Assembly (NCBI GenBank): GCA_945903655.1
Contig: CAMDOY010000223.1
Span: forward strand, 1 to 6,381
Reading direction: 5' to 3'
DNA: 6,381 nucleotides
DNA from: Rhizobium sp. Q54
GTDB taxonomy: Bacteria; Pseudomonadota; Alphaproteobacteria; Rhizobiales; Beijerinckiaceae
The notes beneath the pieces were generated by a model. That model was given only the letters and a program-made list of their open reading frames with translations. It had not been told where the DNA came from and ran no database searches. Of this stretch, positions 1 through 5,016 are shown piece after piece; the stretch's first letter is position 1, and the number at the start of each line of letters is the position of its first letter. The position numbers and the translations under genes are program-made.

Positions 1-770
1 TTGTCGCCAAAGGCGATGAAGGGATTGAGGGCGAAGCGCATCTTGCGGCCTTCGCGGGCCGCGCGGGCGCGCATGTCCTCGATGGCGCGGCGCACATTGG
101 CGAAATAGTCGTCGGCATTGCGGGAGGTCTTGTCGAAATCCACGAACCACCAATCGCCCGCCCGCGCCACCATGTCGAGGCCGCGCTGGGAGCGGCTGGC
201 GGTATAGATCTCCGGCGGCTCGGGGGTGGCGGGCTTGAGGAGAAGCTGCGCGTTATCGACCGGAAAGAACCGCCCCTCCCGCGAGAAGGGCGTCTGCGTC
301 CACAGGCCCCGCAGCACCTCGACGAATTCCTCGGCCCTGACATAGCGGTCGTCCGTGTCCTGCAGCACATCACCGCCGAACATGGTGTGCTCCTCCACGT
401 TCCAGCCGGTGACGAGATTGATGGCCATGCGCCCGCGCGTGATGCGGTCGAGGGAGACCGCCATCTTGGCGATGAGTTCGGGATGCCAGAGGCCCGGATG
501 CACCGCCACCATGGAGCGGATGCGCGTGGTCAGCGCGCTGATGGCGCTGGCGAGCACCCATGCCTCGAGGTCCGCGCCCAGATGGCGCTCGGCGAAGAGG
601 ATCAGATCAAAGCCGCTGCGGTCGGCCTCCAGCAGAAGCTCCTTGGCGAGCTCATAGGCCACATCGCATTCGCCCTCGGGCAAGGGCGACTGACCCTGGG
701 CCACCGAACGGGCGATGGTGGCCGAGCCCACGGACACATGCGGCACAGGCGCATAGAGACCAAATTGCAT
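1..770 (-). CDS. LLM-class flavin-dependent monooxygenase (SsuD/SfnG/RutA-like), 3' end outside window
   Basis: The reading frame is open from ATG at 770 to the left edge: 256 residues of a protein that is usually about 350-380 long, so the C-terminal third is missing. The start MQFGLYAPVPHV is typical of the luciferase-like TIM barrel. Further support comes from an ERHLG segment at about residues 61-65, a hydrophobic-barrel block ending in SLDRITRGR (106-114), the family hallmark NLVTGW (118-123), and DRYVRAEEF followed by a GLWTQ segment. These are shared with alkanesulfonate (SsuD), dimethylsulfone (SfnG) and pyrimidine (RutA) monooxygenases, which oxidise small substrates with FMNH2 from a separate reductase. 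The substrate cannot be told from this fragment, and no reductase gene is visible here. The start is supported by an AAGGGAG Shine-Dalgarno (779-785), 8 nt upstream. It follows the DUF1737 gene by 59 nt and is probably co-transcribed with it. Class assignment is firm, subfamily is not. Confidence 0.88.
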   Translation of the reverse strand, partial: MQFGLYAPVPHVSVGSATIARSVAQGQSPLPEGECDVAYELAKELLLEADRSGFDLILFAERHLGADLEAWVLASAISALTTRIRSMVAVHPGLWHPELIAKMAVSLDRITRGRMAINLVTGWNVEEHTMFGGDVLQDTDDRYVRAEEFVEVLRGLWTQTPFSREGRFFPVDNAQLLLKPATPEPPEIYTASRSQRGLDMVARAGDWWFVDFDKTSRNADDYFANVRRAIEDMRARAAREGRKMRFALNPFIAFGD

Positions 771-778
771 GGACGACG

Positions 779-795
779 CTCCCTTGATTTGGGAG
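779..795 (-). promoter_or_regulatory. Shine-Dalgarno of the monooxygenase gene inside a short inverted repeat
   Basis: In the minus-strand transcript the arms CUCCC (795-791) and GGGAG (783-779) flank a 7-nt loop. The second arm is the Shine-Dalgarno core. A second CUCCC copy lies just upstream of the first. The ribosome site itself is clear. A role of the 5-bp stem in limiting translation is only an inference, since a stem this short may be chance in G/C-rich DNA. Confidence 0.4.
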
Positions 796-829
796 GGAGT
801 TTGCGGCGCCAGCGCCCGTTGGTCCAGCC

Positions 830-1069
830 TTAAAGCTCGCCCAGCTTCAGCTCGGGACTATAGGCGATGTCTTCCACATCCTTGGTCACCGCCTGCCCGC
901 AGATCACCCGGCCCTGCACGGGGTCAAAGGTGAGGGTGGGCGAGCCATAGAGCAGCCAGCCCTTGCTGAGGGCCGCGCTGACCTTGTGGCAGAAGGCGGA
1001 ATCGTCGGGGCCGGTGAGGTAGCGGTAAACCGTGGTGCGCTTTTTCATGGAGAGGGGCGACTGGGACAT
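830..1069 (-). CDS. DUF1737 domain protein, function unknown
   Basis: This is a 79-residue soluble protein with no signal peptide or membrane segment. Nearly the whole length is the DUF1737 module: Y-R-Y-L-T-G-P-D-D at residues 15-23, then an AFCHKV helix, a KGWLLYGSPTLTFD strand region (36-49) and RVICGQAV (54-61). Proteins of this family are small, widespread in proteobacteria and of no established biochemical role. The start at 1069 was chosen because AGGAG (1079-1075) lies 5 nt upstream. An in-frame ATG at 1093 would add 8 residues but has no visible ribosome site. The next gene on the strand is the flavin monooxygenase, 59 nt downstream, which suggests one transcript but not a shared function. 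The composite inverted repeat upstream separates it from era. Family call is confident, role unknown. Confidence 0.88.
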   Translation of the reverse strand: MSQSPLSMKKRTTVYRYLTGPDDSAFCHKVSAALSKGWLLYGSPTLTFDPVQGRVICGQAVTKDVEDIAYSPELKLGEL

Positions 1070-1074
1070 GGGGG

Positions 1075-1079
1075 CTCCT
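1075..1079 (-). promoter_or_regulatory. Ribosome binding site deciding the DUF1737 start
   Basis: AGGAG on the minus strand is followed by five C residues and then ATG at 1069. It favours this start over the upstream in-frame ATG at 1093, which is preceded only by an A/T-rich stretch without purine-rich complementarity to 16S rRNA. Confidence 0.6.
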
Positions 1080-1190
1080 GGGTTCAGGCTCATGGCGTTT
1101 TAAATCGAAGGGGCTTCCACCAGCTTCAAAGACGTGATCGCCCTTCGGATCCGGGCAAACTCCCAGCATCACCCGACCCCCACCCCGCAC

Positions 1191-1211
1191 CCCTCCCCAC
1201 AGGGGGGAGGG
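1191..1211 (+). repeat. Inner palindromic unit, left copy
   Basis: This imperfect palindrome has stem halves CCCTCCCC and GGGGAGGG. It is an exact reverse complement of 1259-1279, so it is one of two oppositely oriented copies of the same small unit. Confidence 0.75.
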
Positions 1212-1258
1212 GATCGGCAGGCGTTTCACATAAATAATTCAGACCGCTGGCGCCCTTA

Positions 1259-1279
1259 CCCTCCCCCCTGTGGGGAGGG
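1259..1279 (-). repeat. Inner palindromic unit, right copy
   Basis: This is the exact reverse complement of 1191-1211. On its right flank it continues into T-CGG, the CGCGC-AATA-GCGCG hairpin and the outer arm. The left copy lacks that hairpin, so the two units are not full-length duplicates. Confidence 0.75.
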
Positions 1280-1364
1280 TCGGCGCGCAATAGCGCGACG
1301 GGGTGGGGGTCGGGGGATGCTGATCGTAAGCGCCCTTTCAAGCGAAGTGCAGGCAGTTAAGCAT

Positions 1365-2270
1365 TCAGTTCTTGGGAAATTCCAGGCCCATCTCGCGATA
1401 GCGCTCGGGATCGTCGATCCAGTTTTCGCGCACCTTCACGAAGAGGAACAGGTGGATCTTGGTCTCGGCGGCTTCCGCGATGTCCTTGCGGGCGGACATG
1501 CCGATGGATTTGAGCATCTGCCCCTGTTCGCCGATGACGATCTTCTTGTGGGCGTCGCGGGTCACATAGATCGTCTGTTCGAGCCGGGCGGAGCCGTCGG
1601 GCATTTCCTTCCACTGCTCGGTCTCGACCGTGATCTGGTAGGGCAACTCGTCATGGAGCCGCTCGAAGATCTTCTCGCGGGTGATCTCAGCCGCCAGCGA
1701 GCGCAGGGGCGCGTCGGAGATCTGGTCTTCGGGATAGAGCCAGGGCCCCTTGGGCATGAGTTCGCTGAGCTTGTGGCGGAAAGCCTCGACCCCATGCTGG
1801 CGCAGCGCGCTGATCATGAAGGTCTCGTCGAAGCGGACCTTCTCGTTGATGGCGGCGGCGAGTTCGAGGAGCTTCTCCTTCTTCACCACGTCGATCTTGT
1901 TGATCACGAGGATCTTGGGTTTGCGCACATCCGCGAGCTTGGCGAGGATGCCCTCCACCTCGTCATCGACCCCGCGACCGGCGTCGATCAGCAGAGCCAC
2001 CGCGTCCGCATCCCCCGCCCCGCTCCAAGCGGTCGTGACCATGGCCCGGTCGAGCCTGCGCTTGGGGGCGAAGATGCCCGGCGTGTCCACGAAGATGATC
2101 TGCGCGTCCCCATCGAGCGCAATGCCGCGCACCAGCGCGCGGGTGGTCTGCACCTTGCGCGAGACGATGGAGACCTTGGCGCCGACCAGCGCATTGAGGA
2201 GCGTCGATTTACCGGCGTTCGGCGCGCCGATGAGGGCGGCGAAACCACAGCGTTGCGGATGGTCGCTCAT
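1365..2270 (-). CDS. era: GTPase Era, ribosome assembly factor
   Basis: The product has 301 residues, the normal size for Era (about 300). The N-terminal GTPase domain shows G1 GAPNAGKS (15-22), the G2 threonines (T42-T43), G3 DTPG (62-65), G4 NKID (124-127) and G5 SAL (154-156). The C-terminal KH domain has its GxxG loop at G247-E-Q-G250, after the I-Y-V-T-R strand. Era binds the 3' end of 16S rRNA with the KH domain and helps 30S maturation near the inner membrane (family knowledge). The start is the ATG at 2270, which overlaps the rnc stop as ATGA. It has GGAG 7 nt upstream and gives an N-terminus right before G1. The frame stays open upstream to 2492 but that part is rnc read in another frame. 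It is the last gene of lepB-rnc-era; a composite inverted repeat follows its stop. Confidence 0.98.
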   Translation of the reverse strand: MSDHPQRCGFAALIGAPNAGKSTLLNALVGAKVSIVSRKVQTTRALVRGIALDGDAQIIFVDTPGIFAPKRRLDRAMVTTAWSGAGDADAVALLIDAGRGVDDEVEGILAKLADVRKPKILVINKIDVVKKEKLLELAAAINEKVRFDETFMISALRQHGVEAFRHKLSELMPKGPWLYPEDQISDAPLRSLAAEITREKIFERLHDELPYQITVETEQWKEMPDGSARLEQTIYVTRDAHKKIVIGEQGQMLKSIGMSARKDIAEAAETKIHLFLFVKVRENWIDDPERYREMGLEFPKN

Positions 2271-2989
2271 GACTCGGCTCCGGCCTTGAGTTGTGTAAGG
2301 GGCAAAACGCCTTCCCTTTCCAGAAAAGCGCGGGCGACCGACTGTTCGGCCACCCGCTTGGAAGCGCCTGTGGCGCTCATAAGTTCGAAACCTTCGACGA
2401 CGACGCCGATGATGAATTGCGGCGCATGGGCGGGGCCGGAACGCCCGACCTCGCGATAGACAGGCGGCGGCAGGCCGCGACCCTGCGCCCATTCCTGCAG
2501 GGAGGTCTTGGCGTCCTGCAGGGGCCGCTTGGGCTCGGCCATACGGGTGGAGAAGCTGCGCACCACCACATCGCGCGCCGCCTCATAGCCCGCGTCCAGA
2601 TAGACCGCGCCGATGATCGCCTCGCAGGCATCCCCAAGAATCGCGGTCTTCTGGCGCCCGCCGGTGGCGGATTCGCCCGCGCCAAGGCGCAGATGGGGGC
2701 CTACATCCCAGTCGCGCGCAACCTCGGCGCAGGTCTCCTTGCGCACCAGCGAGGCGAGGCGGCGCGAGAGGTCGCCCTCCTCGGAGTCCGGAAACATCTC
2801 GTAGAGCATGCCCGCCACGGCAAGGCCCAGCACCCGGTCGCCCAGAAACTCCAGCCGCTGGTAACTGTCCGTCCGCTTCTGGATGGCGCTCACATGGGTC
2901 AGCGCATGCTTGAGCAGCTCGCGCTTGACGAAGATATGGCCGACGGCGACTTCGAGCGCCTCGATCGGCGGTTTAGGCCCCCGCGCCAT
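2267..2989 (-). CDS. rnc: Ribonuclease III
   Basis: The product has 240 residues, close to the usual 220-240. It cuts double-stranded RNA with Mg2+, processes the 30S rRNA precursor and acts on mRNA and antisense RNA duplexes. The catalytic domain has the signature QRLEFLGDRVL (44-54), carrying the metal ligands E47 and D51. The second pair is D120 and E123 in the ILGDACEAIIG segment. Q44 stands where the E. coli enzyme has the non-essential first glutamate. The C-terminal dsRNA-binding domain runs from DAKTSLQEWAQ (159-169) to SKRVAEQSVA (210-219). The ATG at 2989 directly follows the lepB TAG with no gap and no strong ribosome site, so translation is probably coupled to lepB. The stop overlaps era by 4 nt. 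Neighbouring rnc and era fit a joint role in 16S rRNA maturation. Confidence 0.98.
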   Translation of the reverse strand: MARGPKPPIEALEVAVGHIFVKRELLKHALTHVSAIQKRTDSYQRLEFLGDRVLGLAVAGMLYEMFPDSEEGDLSRRLASLVRKETCAEVARDWDVGPHLRLGAGESATGGRQKTAILGDACEAIIGAVYLDAGYEAARDVVVRSFSTRMAEPKRPLQDAKTSLQEWAQGRGLPPPVYREVGRSGPAHAPQFIIGVVVEGFELMSATGASKRVAEQSVARAFLEREGVLPLTQLKAGAES

Positions 2990-3769
2990 CTATCGCACCG
3001 GCTGGAATAGCCTGCTCCAGCGGATCGCGGTGGGCCATTTCCAGACCTGCCAGCCATCGACGCCCTCGTCCAGCGAGAAGAAGATCACCTCGGCGCGGCC
3101 GACGAAATTCTCCAAGGGCACGAAGCCAACGCCCCCCTGCTCCGGCGGCACGCGGGAATCCGTGGAGTTGTCGCGGTTGTCGCCCATCATGAAATAGTGG
3201 CCGGCCGGCACTTCGTAGACGCCGGTGGAGTCATAGAAGCCCGTATCCCCATCGCGCTCGATGATCAGATGGGACGTCCCGCCCGGCAGTGTCTCCTTAT
3301 AGGTCGCAACCTCGGTCTGGCGACCATAGGGGTCGGTGGTCCTGATCTTCGGCGCCGCTTCGCGCTCGACCGTCTGGCCATTGATCACGAGGCGGCCCCG
3401 CACCATCTGGATCTTGTCGCCGGGCAAGCCGATGACGCGCTTGATATAGTCGGTGGAGCCATCGCGCGGCAGCTTGAAGACGGCGACATCGCCCCGCTTG
3501 GGATCGGAGCTCAAAATGCGGCCGGAAAAGAGATCCGGCGAGAAGGGCATGGAGAAGCGCGAATAGCCGTAGCTGTATTTCGACACGAAGAGGTAATCGC
3601 CGATCAGGAGGGTCGGGATCAGCGAGCCCGAGGGGATGTTGAAGGGCTGGAACAGGACCGTGCGCACGACAAGCGCGATGAGCAGCGCCTGGATGATGAC
3701 CTTCACGGTCTCGGCAAACCCGCCTTCTTCGGCTTGTTTCTTGGCTTGCAGCCCTGCCGGTTCGCTCAT
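2990..3769 (-). CDS. lepB: Signal peptidase I
   Basis: The product has 259 residues. It is an inner-membrane serine protease that removes signal peptides from exported proteins on the periplasmic face. One transmembrane segment lies at about residues 22-40, just before the PSGS box. This is the single-anchor form, shorter than the two-helix E. coli enzyme. The catalytic serine is S49 in PSGSLIPTLLIGD and the lysine base is K110 in DYIKRVIGLPGD. Box E GDNRDNSTDSR is at 196-206. The residue after the serine is leucine where many relatives have methionine; I expect this to be tolerated. The ATG at 3769 is chosen because AAGGGA lies 6 nt upstream. A TTG one codon earlier is too close to that site. 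It is the first gene of lepB-rnc-era. In related genomes acpS is directly upstream; here a toxin-antitoxin cassette intervenes. Confidence 0.98.
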   Translation of the reverse strand: MSEPAGLQAKKQAEEGGFAETVKVIIQALLIALVVRTVLFQPFNIPSGSLIPTLLIGDYLFVSKYSYGYSRFSMPFSPDLFSGRILSSDPKRGDVAVFKLPRDGSTDYIKRVIGLPGDKIQMVRGRLVINGQTVEREAAPKIRTTDPYGRQTEVATYKETLPGGTSHLIIERDGDTGFYDSTGVYEVPAGHYFMMGDNRDNSTDSRVPPEQGGVGFVPLENFVGRAEVIFFSLDEGVDGWQVWKWPTAIRWSRLFQPVR

Positions 3770-3775
3770 CAAAGA

Positions 3776-3781
3776 TCCCTT
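3776..3781 (-). promoter_or_regulatory. Ribosome binding site deciding the lepB start
   Basis: AAGGGA on the minus strand has 6 nt to ATG at 3769 but only 3 nt to the TTG at 3772, which favours the ATG. Confidence 0.6.
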
Positions 3782-3848
3782 AAAATCGCGCGCGCCTCAA
3801 TGGCCCCGATCAGGGCGGCGCGCAGGCGCATCGTACGCCCTGGAGCCG

Positions 3849-3877
3849 GATATACAGCCGGACTCACCGGGGCGCAA
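3849..3877 (-). promoter_or_regulatory. Candidate lepB operon promoter
   Basis: Reading the minus strand, TTGCGC (3877-3872) and TATATC (3854-3849) are separated by 17 nt and lie about 80 nt before the lepB ATG. Only the first half of the -35 box fits the sigma-70 consensus, so this is a suggestion. A promoter somewhere in 3770-3981 is expected, because lepB is the first gene after a cassette on the other strand. Confidence 0.3.
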
Positions 3878-3919
3878 ACGGCGCGGTGGGGAGTTTGGCC
3901 TCTCGTCGCCAAAGGACCG

Positions 3920-3948
3920 TTGACCTTGGTGTTACCTGGTACTACCCT
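3920..3948 (+). promoter_or_regulatory. Candidate promoter of the toxin-antitoxin operon
   Basis: TTGACC (3920-3925) is a 5 of 6 match to the sigma-70 -35 box. After a 17-nt spacer comes TACCCT (3943-3948), which keeps the T, A and final T of the -10 box. It lies 33 nt before the antitoxin ATG. The tandem repeat described next covers the spacer and the -10 box. Confidence 0.45.
3928..3946 (+). promoter_or_regulatory. Tandem GGTNNNACC element, candidate antitoxin operator
   Basis: Two copies of GGTNNNACC (3928-3936 with GTT, 3938-3946 with ACT in the middle) are 10 nt apart, one helical turn. Each copy is a small inverted repeat. Ribbon-helix-helix antitoxins usually repress their own operon by binding such helical-turn-spaced sites over the promoter. 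The position across the spacer and -10 box fits that, but binding is inferred. Confidence 0.45.
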
Positions 3949-3981
3949 GAATTGGTTTTTCCTCCCAGGGACAACAGGCTG

Positions 3982-4257
3982 ATGACCGTCAAATCGTCGA
4001 TCTCGCTCACCGATGAGCAGCACGCCTTCGCCAGAACCTTGGTCGAAGCCGGGCGCTTCCCGAGCGTCAGCGCCGTGTTGCAGCAGGGCGTCGATCTGCT
4101 GCGCAGGCAGATGGAGGACGAGGCGCTGGAGCGCGCAGCTCTTATCGATATCATGGCGCAGCGGCGTTCCGGCGCCTTCGTCTCGGGAGACGAGATGGAT
4201 TCCCGGTTGAAGCGAATGCTGAACAAGAAACTCCAGACCCATGCCGTTCGCGATTGA
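3982..4257 (+). CDS. ParD-like ribbon-helix-helix antitoxin of a type II toxin-antitoxin pair
   Basis: The product has 91 residues, normal for ParD-type antitoxins (80-95). The N-terminal half fits a ribbon-helix-helix DNA-binding fold: strand SSISL (5-9), first helix DEQHAFARTLVEAGR (11-25), turn with FPSVS (26-30) and second helix SAVLQQGVDLLRRQ (30-43). The charged C-terminal half (44-91) is the expected toxin-wrapping tail. Antitoxins of this kind dimerise, neutralise the toxin and repress their own promoter. The ATG at 3982 is preferred because it places the strand at residue 5 and has AGGGA 10 nt upstream. An open frame reaches 3886, but its extra 32 residues have no RHH character and would cover the predicted promoter. 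The gene overlaps the toxin by 17 nt and runs opposite to all its housekeeping neighbours. Confidence 0.88.
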   Translation: MTVKSSISLTDEQHAFARTLVEAGRFPSVSAVLQQGVDLLRRQMEDEALERAALIDIMAQRRSGAFVSGDEMDSRLKRMLNKKLQTHAVRD

Positions 4258-4600
4258 GTTCTCGACCGAGTCCGAACGCGACTTCGAGCTGATCTTCGAC
4301 CATTTGTTCGAGAGCTATCTGAGTTTCGGCGAAAGCGTCGAGGAAGCCCTCGACCACGTCATGAAACGCATCTTCGACATCCGCCGGGCCGCCGACAGGC
4401 TATCGTCTTTTCCCATTCGCGGCACAGCGCGCGACGATATCCTGCCCGGGGTTCGCTATTTAAGCATTGATCGAGCGATCTACTGGTTTGACGTTGATGA
4501 CGCCGCCGGGAAAGTCCGCATCCTCGCCGTCTTCTTTGGCGGGCAAGACCATGTCCGCCACATGCTGGTTCGGTTGCTGGGGAGGGTCGATCCACTCTGA
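4241..4600 (+). CDS. RelE/ParE-superfamily toxin
   Basis: The product has 119 residues, slightly longer than typical ParE (about 95-105). The N-terminal part is two predicted helices (about 8-50). It is followed by the ParE-type beta-sheet core: FPIRGTARDDILPGVRYL (57-74) with the usual GVRYL turn, AIYWFDVD (79-86), and the terminal VRILAVFFGGQDHVRHM strand-helix (92-108). ParE toxins that have been studied block DNA gyrase, while RelE relatives cut mRNA. The sequence is closer to the ParE side, but target choice is not proven by it. The start overlaps the end of the antitoxin gene, so toxin translation is probably coupled to antitoxin translation. A hand count over 4261-4560 gives 175 G+C of 300 (58%), lower than samples in pdxJ (164 of 240, 68%), which suggests a separate origin. 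Confidence 0.88.
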   Translation: MPFAIEFSTESERDFELIFDHLFESYLSFGESVEEALDHVMKRIFDIRRAADRLSSFPIRGTARDDILPGVRYLSIDRAIYWFDVDDAAGKVRILAVFFGGQDHVRHMLVRLLGRVDPL

Positions 4601-4605
4601 ACGAC

Positions 4606-4620
4606 GGGGCTTCAGGCCCC
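4606..4620. terminator. Short GC hairpin at the convergent parE/acpS junction
   Basis: GGGGC-TTCAG-GCCCC forms a 5-bp stem with a 5-nt loop that contains the acpS stop codon. It sits where two convergent genes are only 11 nt apart. There is no T-run on either side, so any terminator role is weak and would have to serve both directions. Confidence 0.25.
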
Positions 4621-5016
4621 CACCGGCACAGCCTCGATAATCACATAGGCCATGGCCATGGGATGTTCATCGCTGATGCTGAGATGAATCACCGCCTCAT
4701 GCCCCGCCGGGATCAGTTTCGCCAGCCGCTCGGCGGCGCCGCCGGTCAGCTTCATCGTGGGTTTACCCGAGGGCAGGTTCACCACGCCCATGTCATGCCA
4801 GAAGACGCCATGGTTCAGGCCCGTGCCCAGCGCCTTGGAGCAGGCCTCCTTGGCGGCGAAACGCTTGGCGTAGGAGGCGGCGCGCTGGGCCCGGCCTTCA
4901 GACTTGCGCTGCTCCACCGGCGTGAAGCACCGCTGGATGAAGCGGTCCCCGTAACGCTCCAGCGTCTTCTCGACGCGGGTAATGTTGCAGAGGTCGGAGC
5001 CGATGCCGACGATCAT
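4612..5016 (-). CDS. acpS: Holo-[acyl-carrier-protein] synthase
   Basis: The product has 134 residues, typical for AcpS (about 120-135). It moves 4'-phosphopantetheine from coenzyme A to a serine of apo-ACP, which is needed for fatty acid synthesis. The N-terminal GIGSDLCNITRVE (4-16) carries the Mg2+ ligand D8. The second signature, RFAAKEACSKALGTG (52-66), carries E57 and K61. Further family segments are FWHDMGV (72-78), SGKP (83-86) and the terminal SISDE (113-117). The ATG at 5016 overlaps the pdxJ stop as ATGA, with AGG 4 nt upstream. It is the last gene of pyrE-pdxJ-acpS as seen here and ends 11 nt from the convergent toxin gene. Transcription running past its stop would be antisense to the toxin-antitoxin genes. 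Confidence 0.98.
   Translation of the reverse strand: MIVGIGSDLCNITRVEKTLERYGDRFIQRCFTPVEQRKSEGRAQRAASYAKRFAAKEACSKALGTGLNHGVFWHDMGVVNLPSGKPTMKLTGGAAERLAKLIPAGHEAVIHLSISDEHPMAMAYVIIEAVPVGA

Larger units (their letters stand above)
1164..1322. repeat. Composite inverted repeat (REP-like palindromic element) between era and DUF1737
   Basis: Two GC-rich units face each other. The outer arms 1164-1187 and 1299-1322 are reverse complements at 23 of 24 positions. The inner arms 1191-1211 and 1259-1279 are perfect 21-nt reverse complements. The centre (1212-1258) is less GC-rich. Each inner arm is itself a near-palindrome of the form CCCTCCCC-N4-GGGGAGGG, so the element can fold as two small hairpins or as one long one. 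The right unit also holds a CGCGC-AATA-GCGCG hairpin (1284-1297). GC-rich dispersed intergenic repeats of this look are common in Hyphomicrobiales. It fills most of the 295-nt gene-free stretch 1070-1364. It lies 42 nt past the era stop and could stop or stabilise the lepB-rnc-era transcript. There is no T-run, so a classic intrinsic terminator is not shown. Confidence 0.85.

Noticed and set aside
387..833. A 148-residue plus-strand frame opposite the monooxygenase
   Set aside because: The minus strand carries clear LLM-class motifs; this frame is histidine, arginine and glycine rich shadow sequence.
1134..2459. A 441-residue open frame on the plus strand opposite era
   Set aside because: It runs antisense to era, starts inside the GC-rich repeat (giving low-complexity proline, histidine and glycine text) and matches no family. 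Long antisense frames are expected in high-GC genes with strong third-position bias.
2271..2492. N-terminal extension of the era frame
   Set aside because: It lies wholly inside rnc, reads as arginine-rich shadow sequence, and the ATG at 2270 has a ribosome site and gives the standard Era length.
3904..3914. An 11-nt match (GTCGCCAAAGG) to positions 3-13, considered as a possible target duplication
   Set aside because: Matches of this length are expected by chance in a 6.4-kb window, and the other copy is inside the monooxygenase coding sequence far from the cassette.
3886..3981. Upstream start for the antitoxin adding 32 residues
   Set aside because: The added part has no RHH features and would cover the predicted promoter and operator; the ATG at 3982 puts the DNA-binding strand at the normal place.
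3769..4242. A 157-residue minus-strand frame opposite the antitoxin gene
   Set aside because: It is antisense to a recognised antitoxin and shows no family motif of its own.
4601..4620. Search for a direct repeat flanking the ParDE cassette
   Set aside because: I compared the acpS side with 3770-3980 and found no convincing direct repeat, so there is no visible sign of a transposon or integrase-type insertion.
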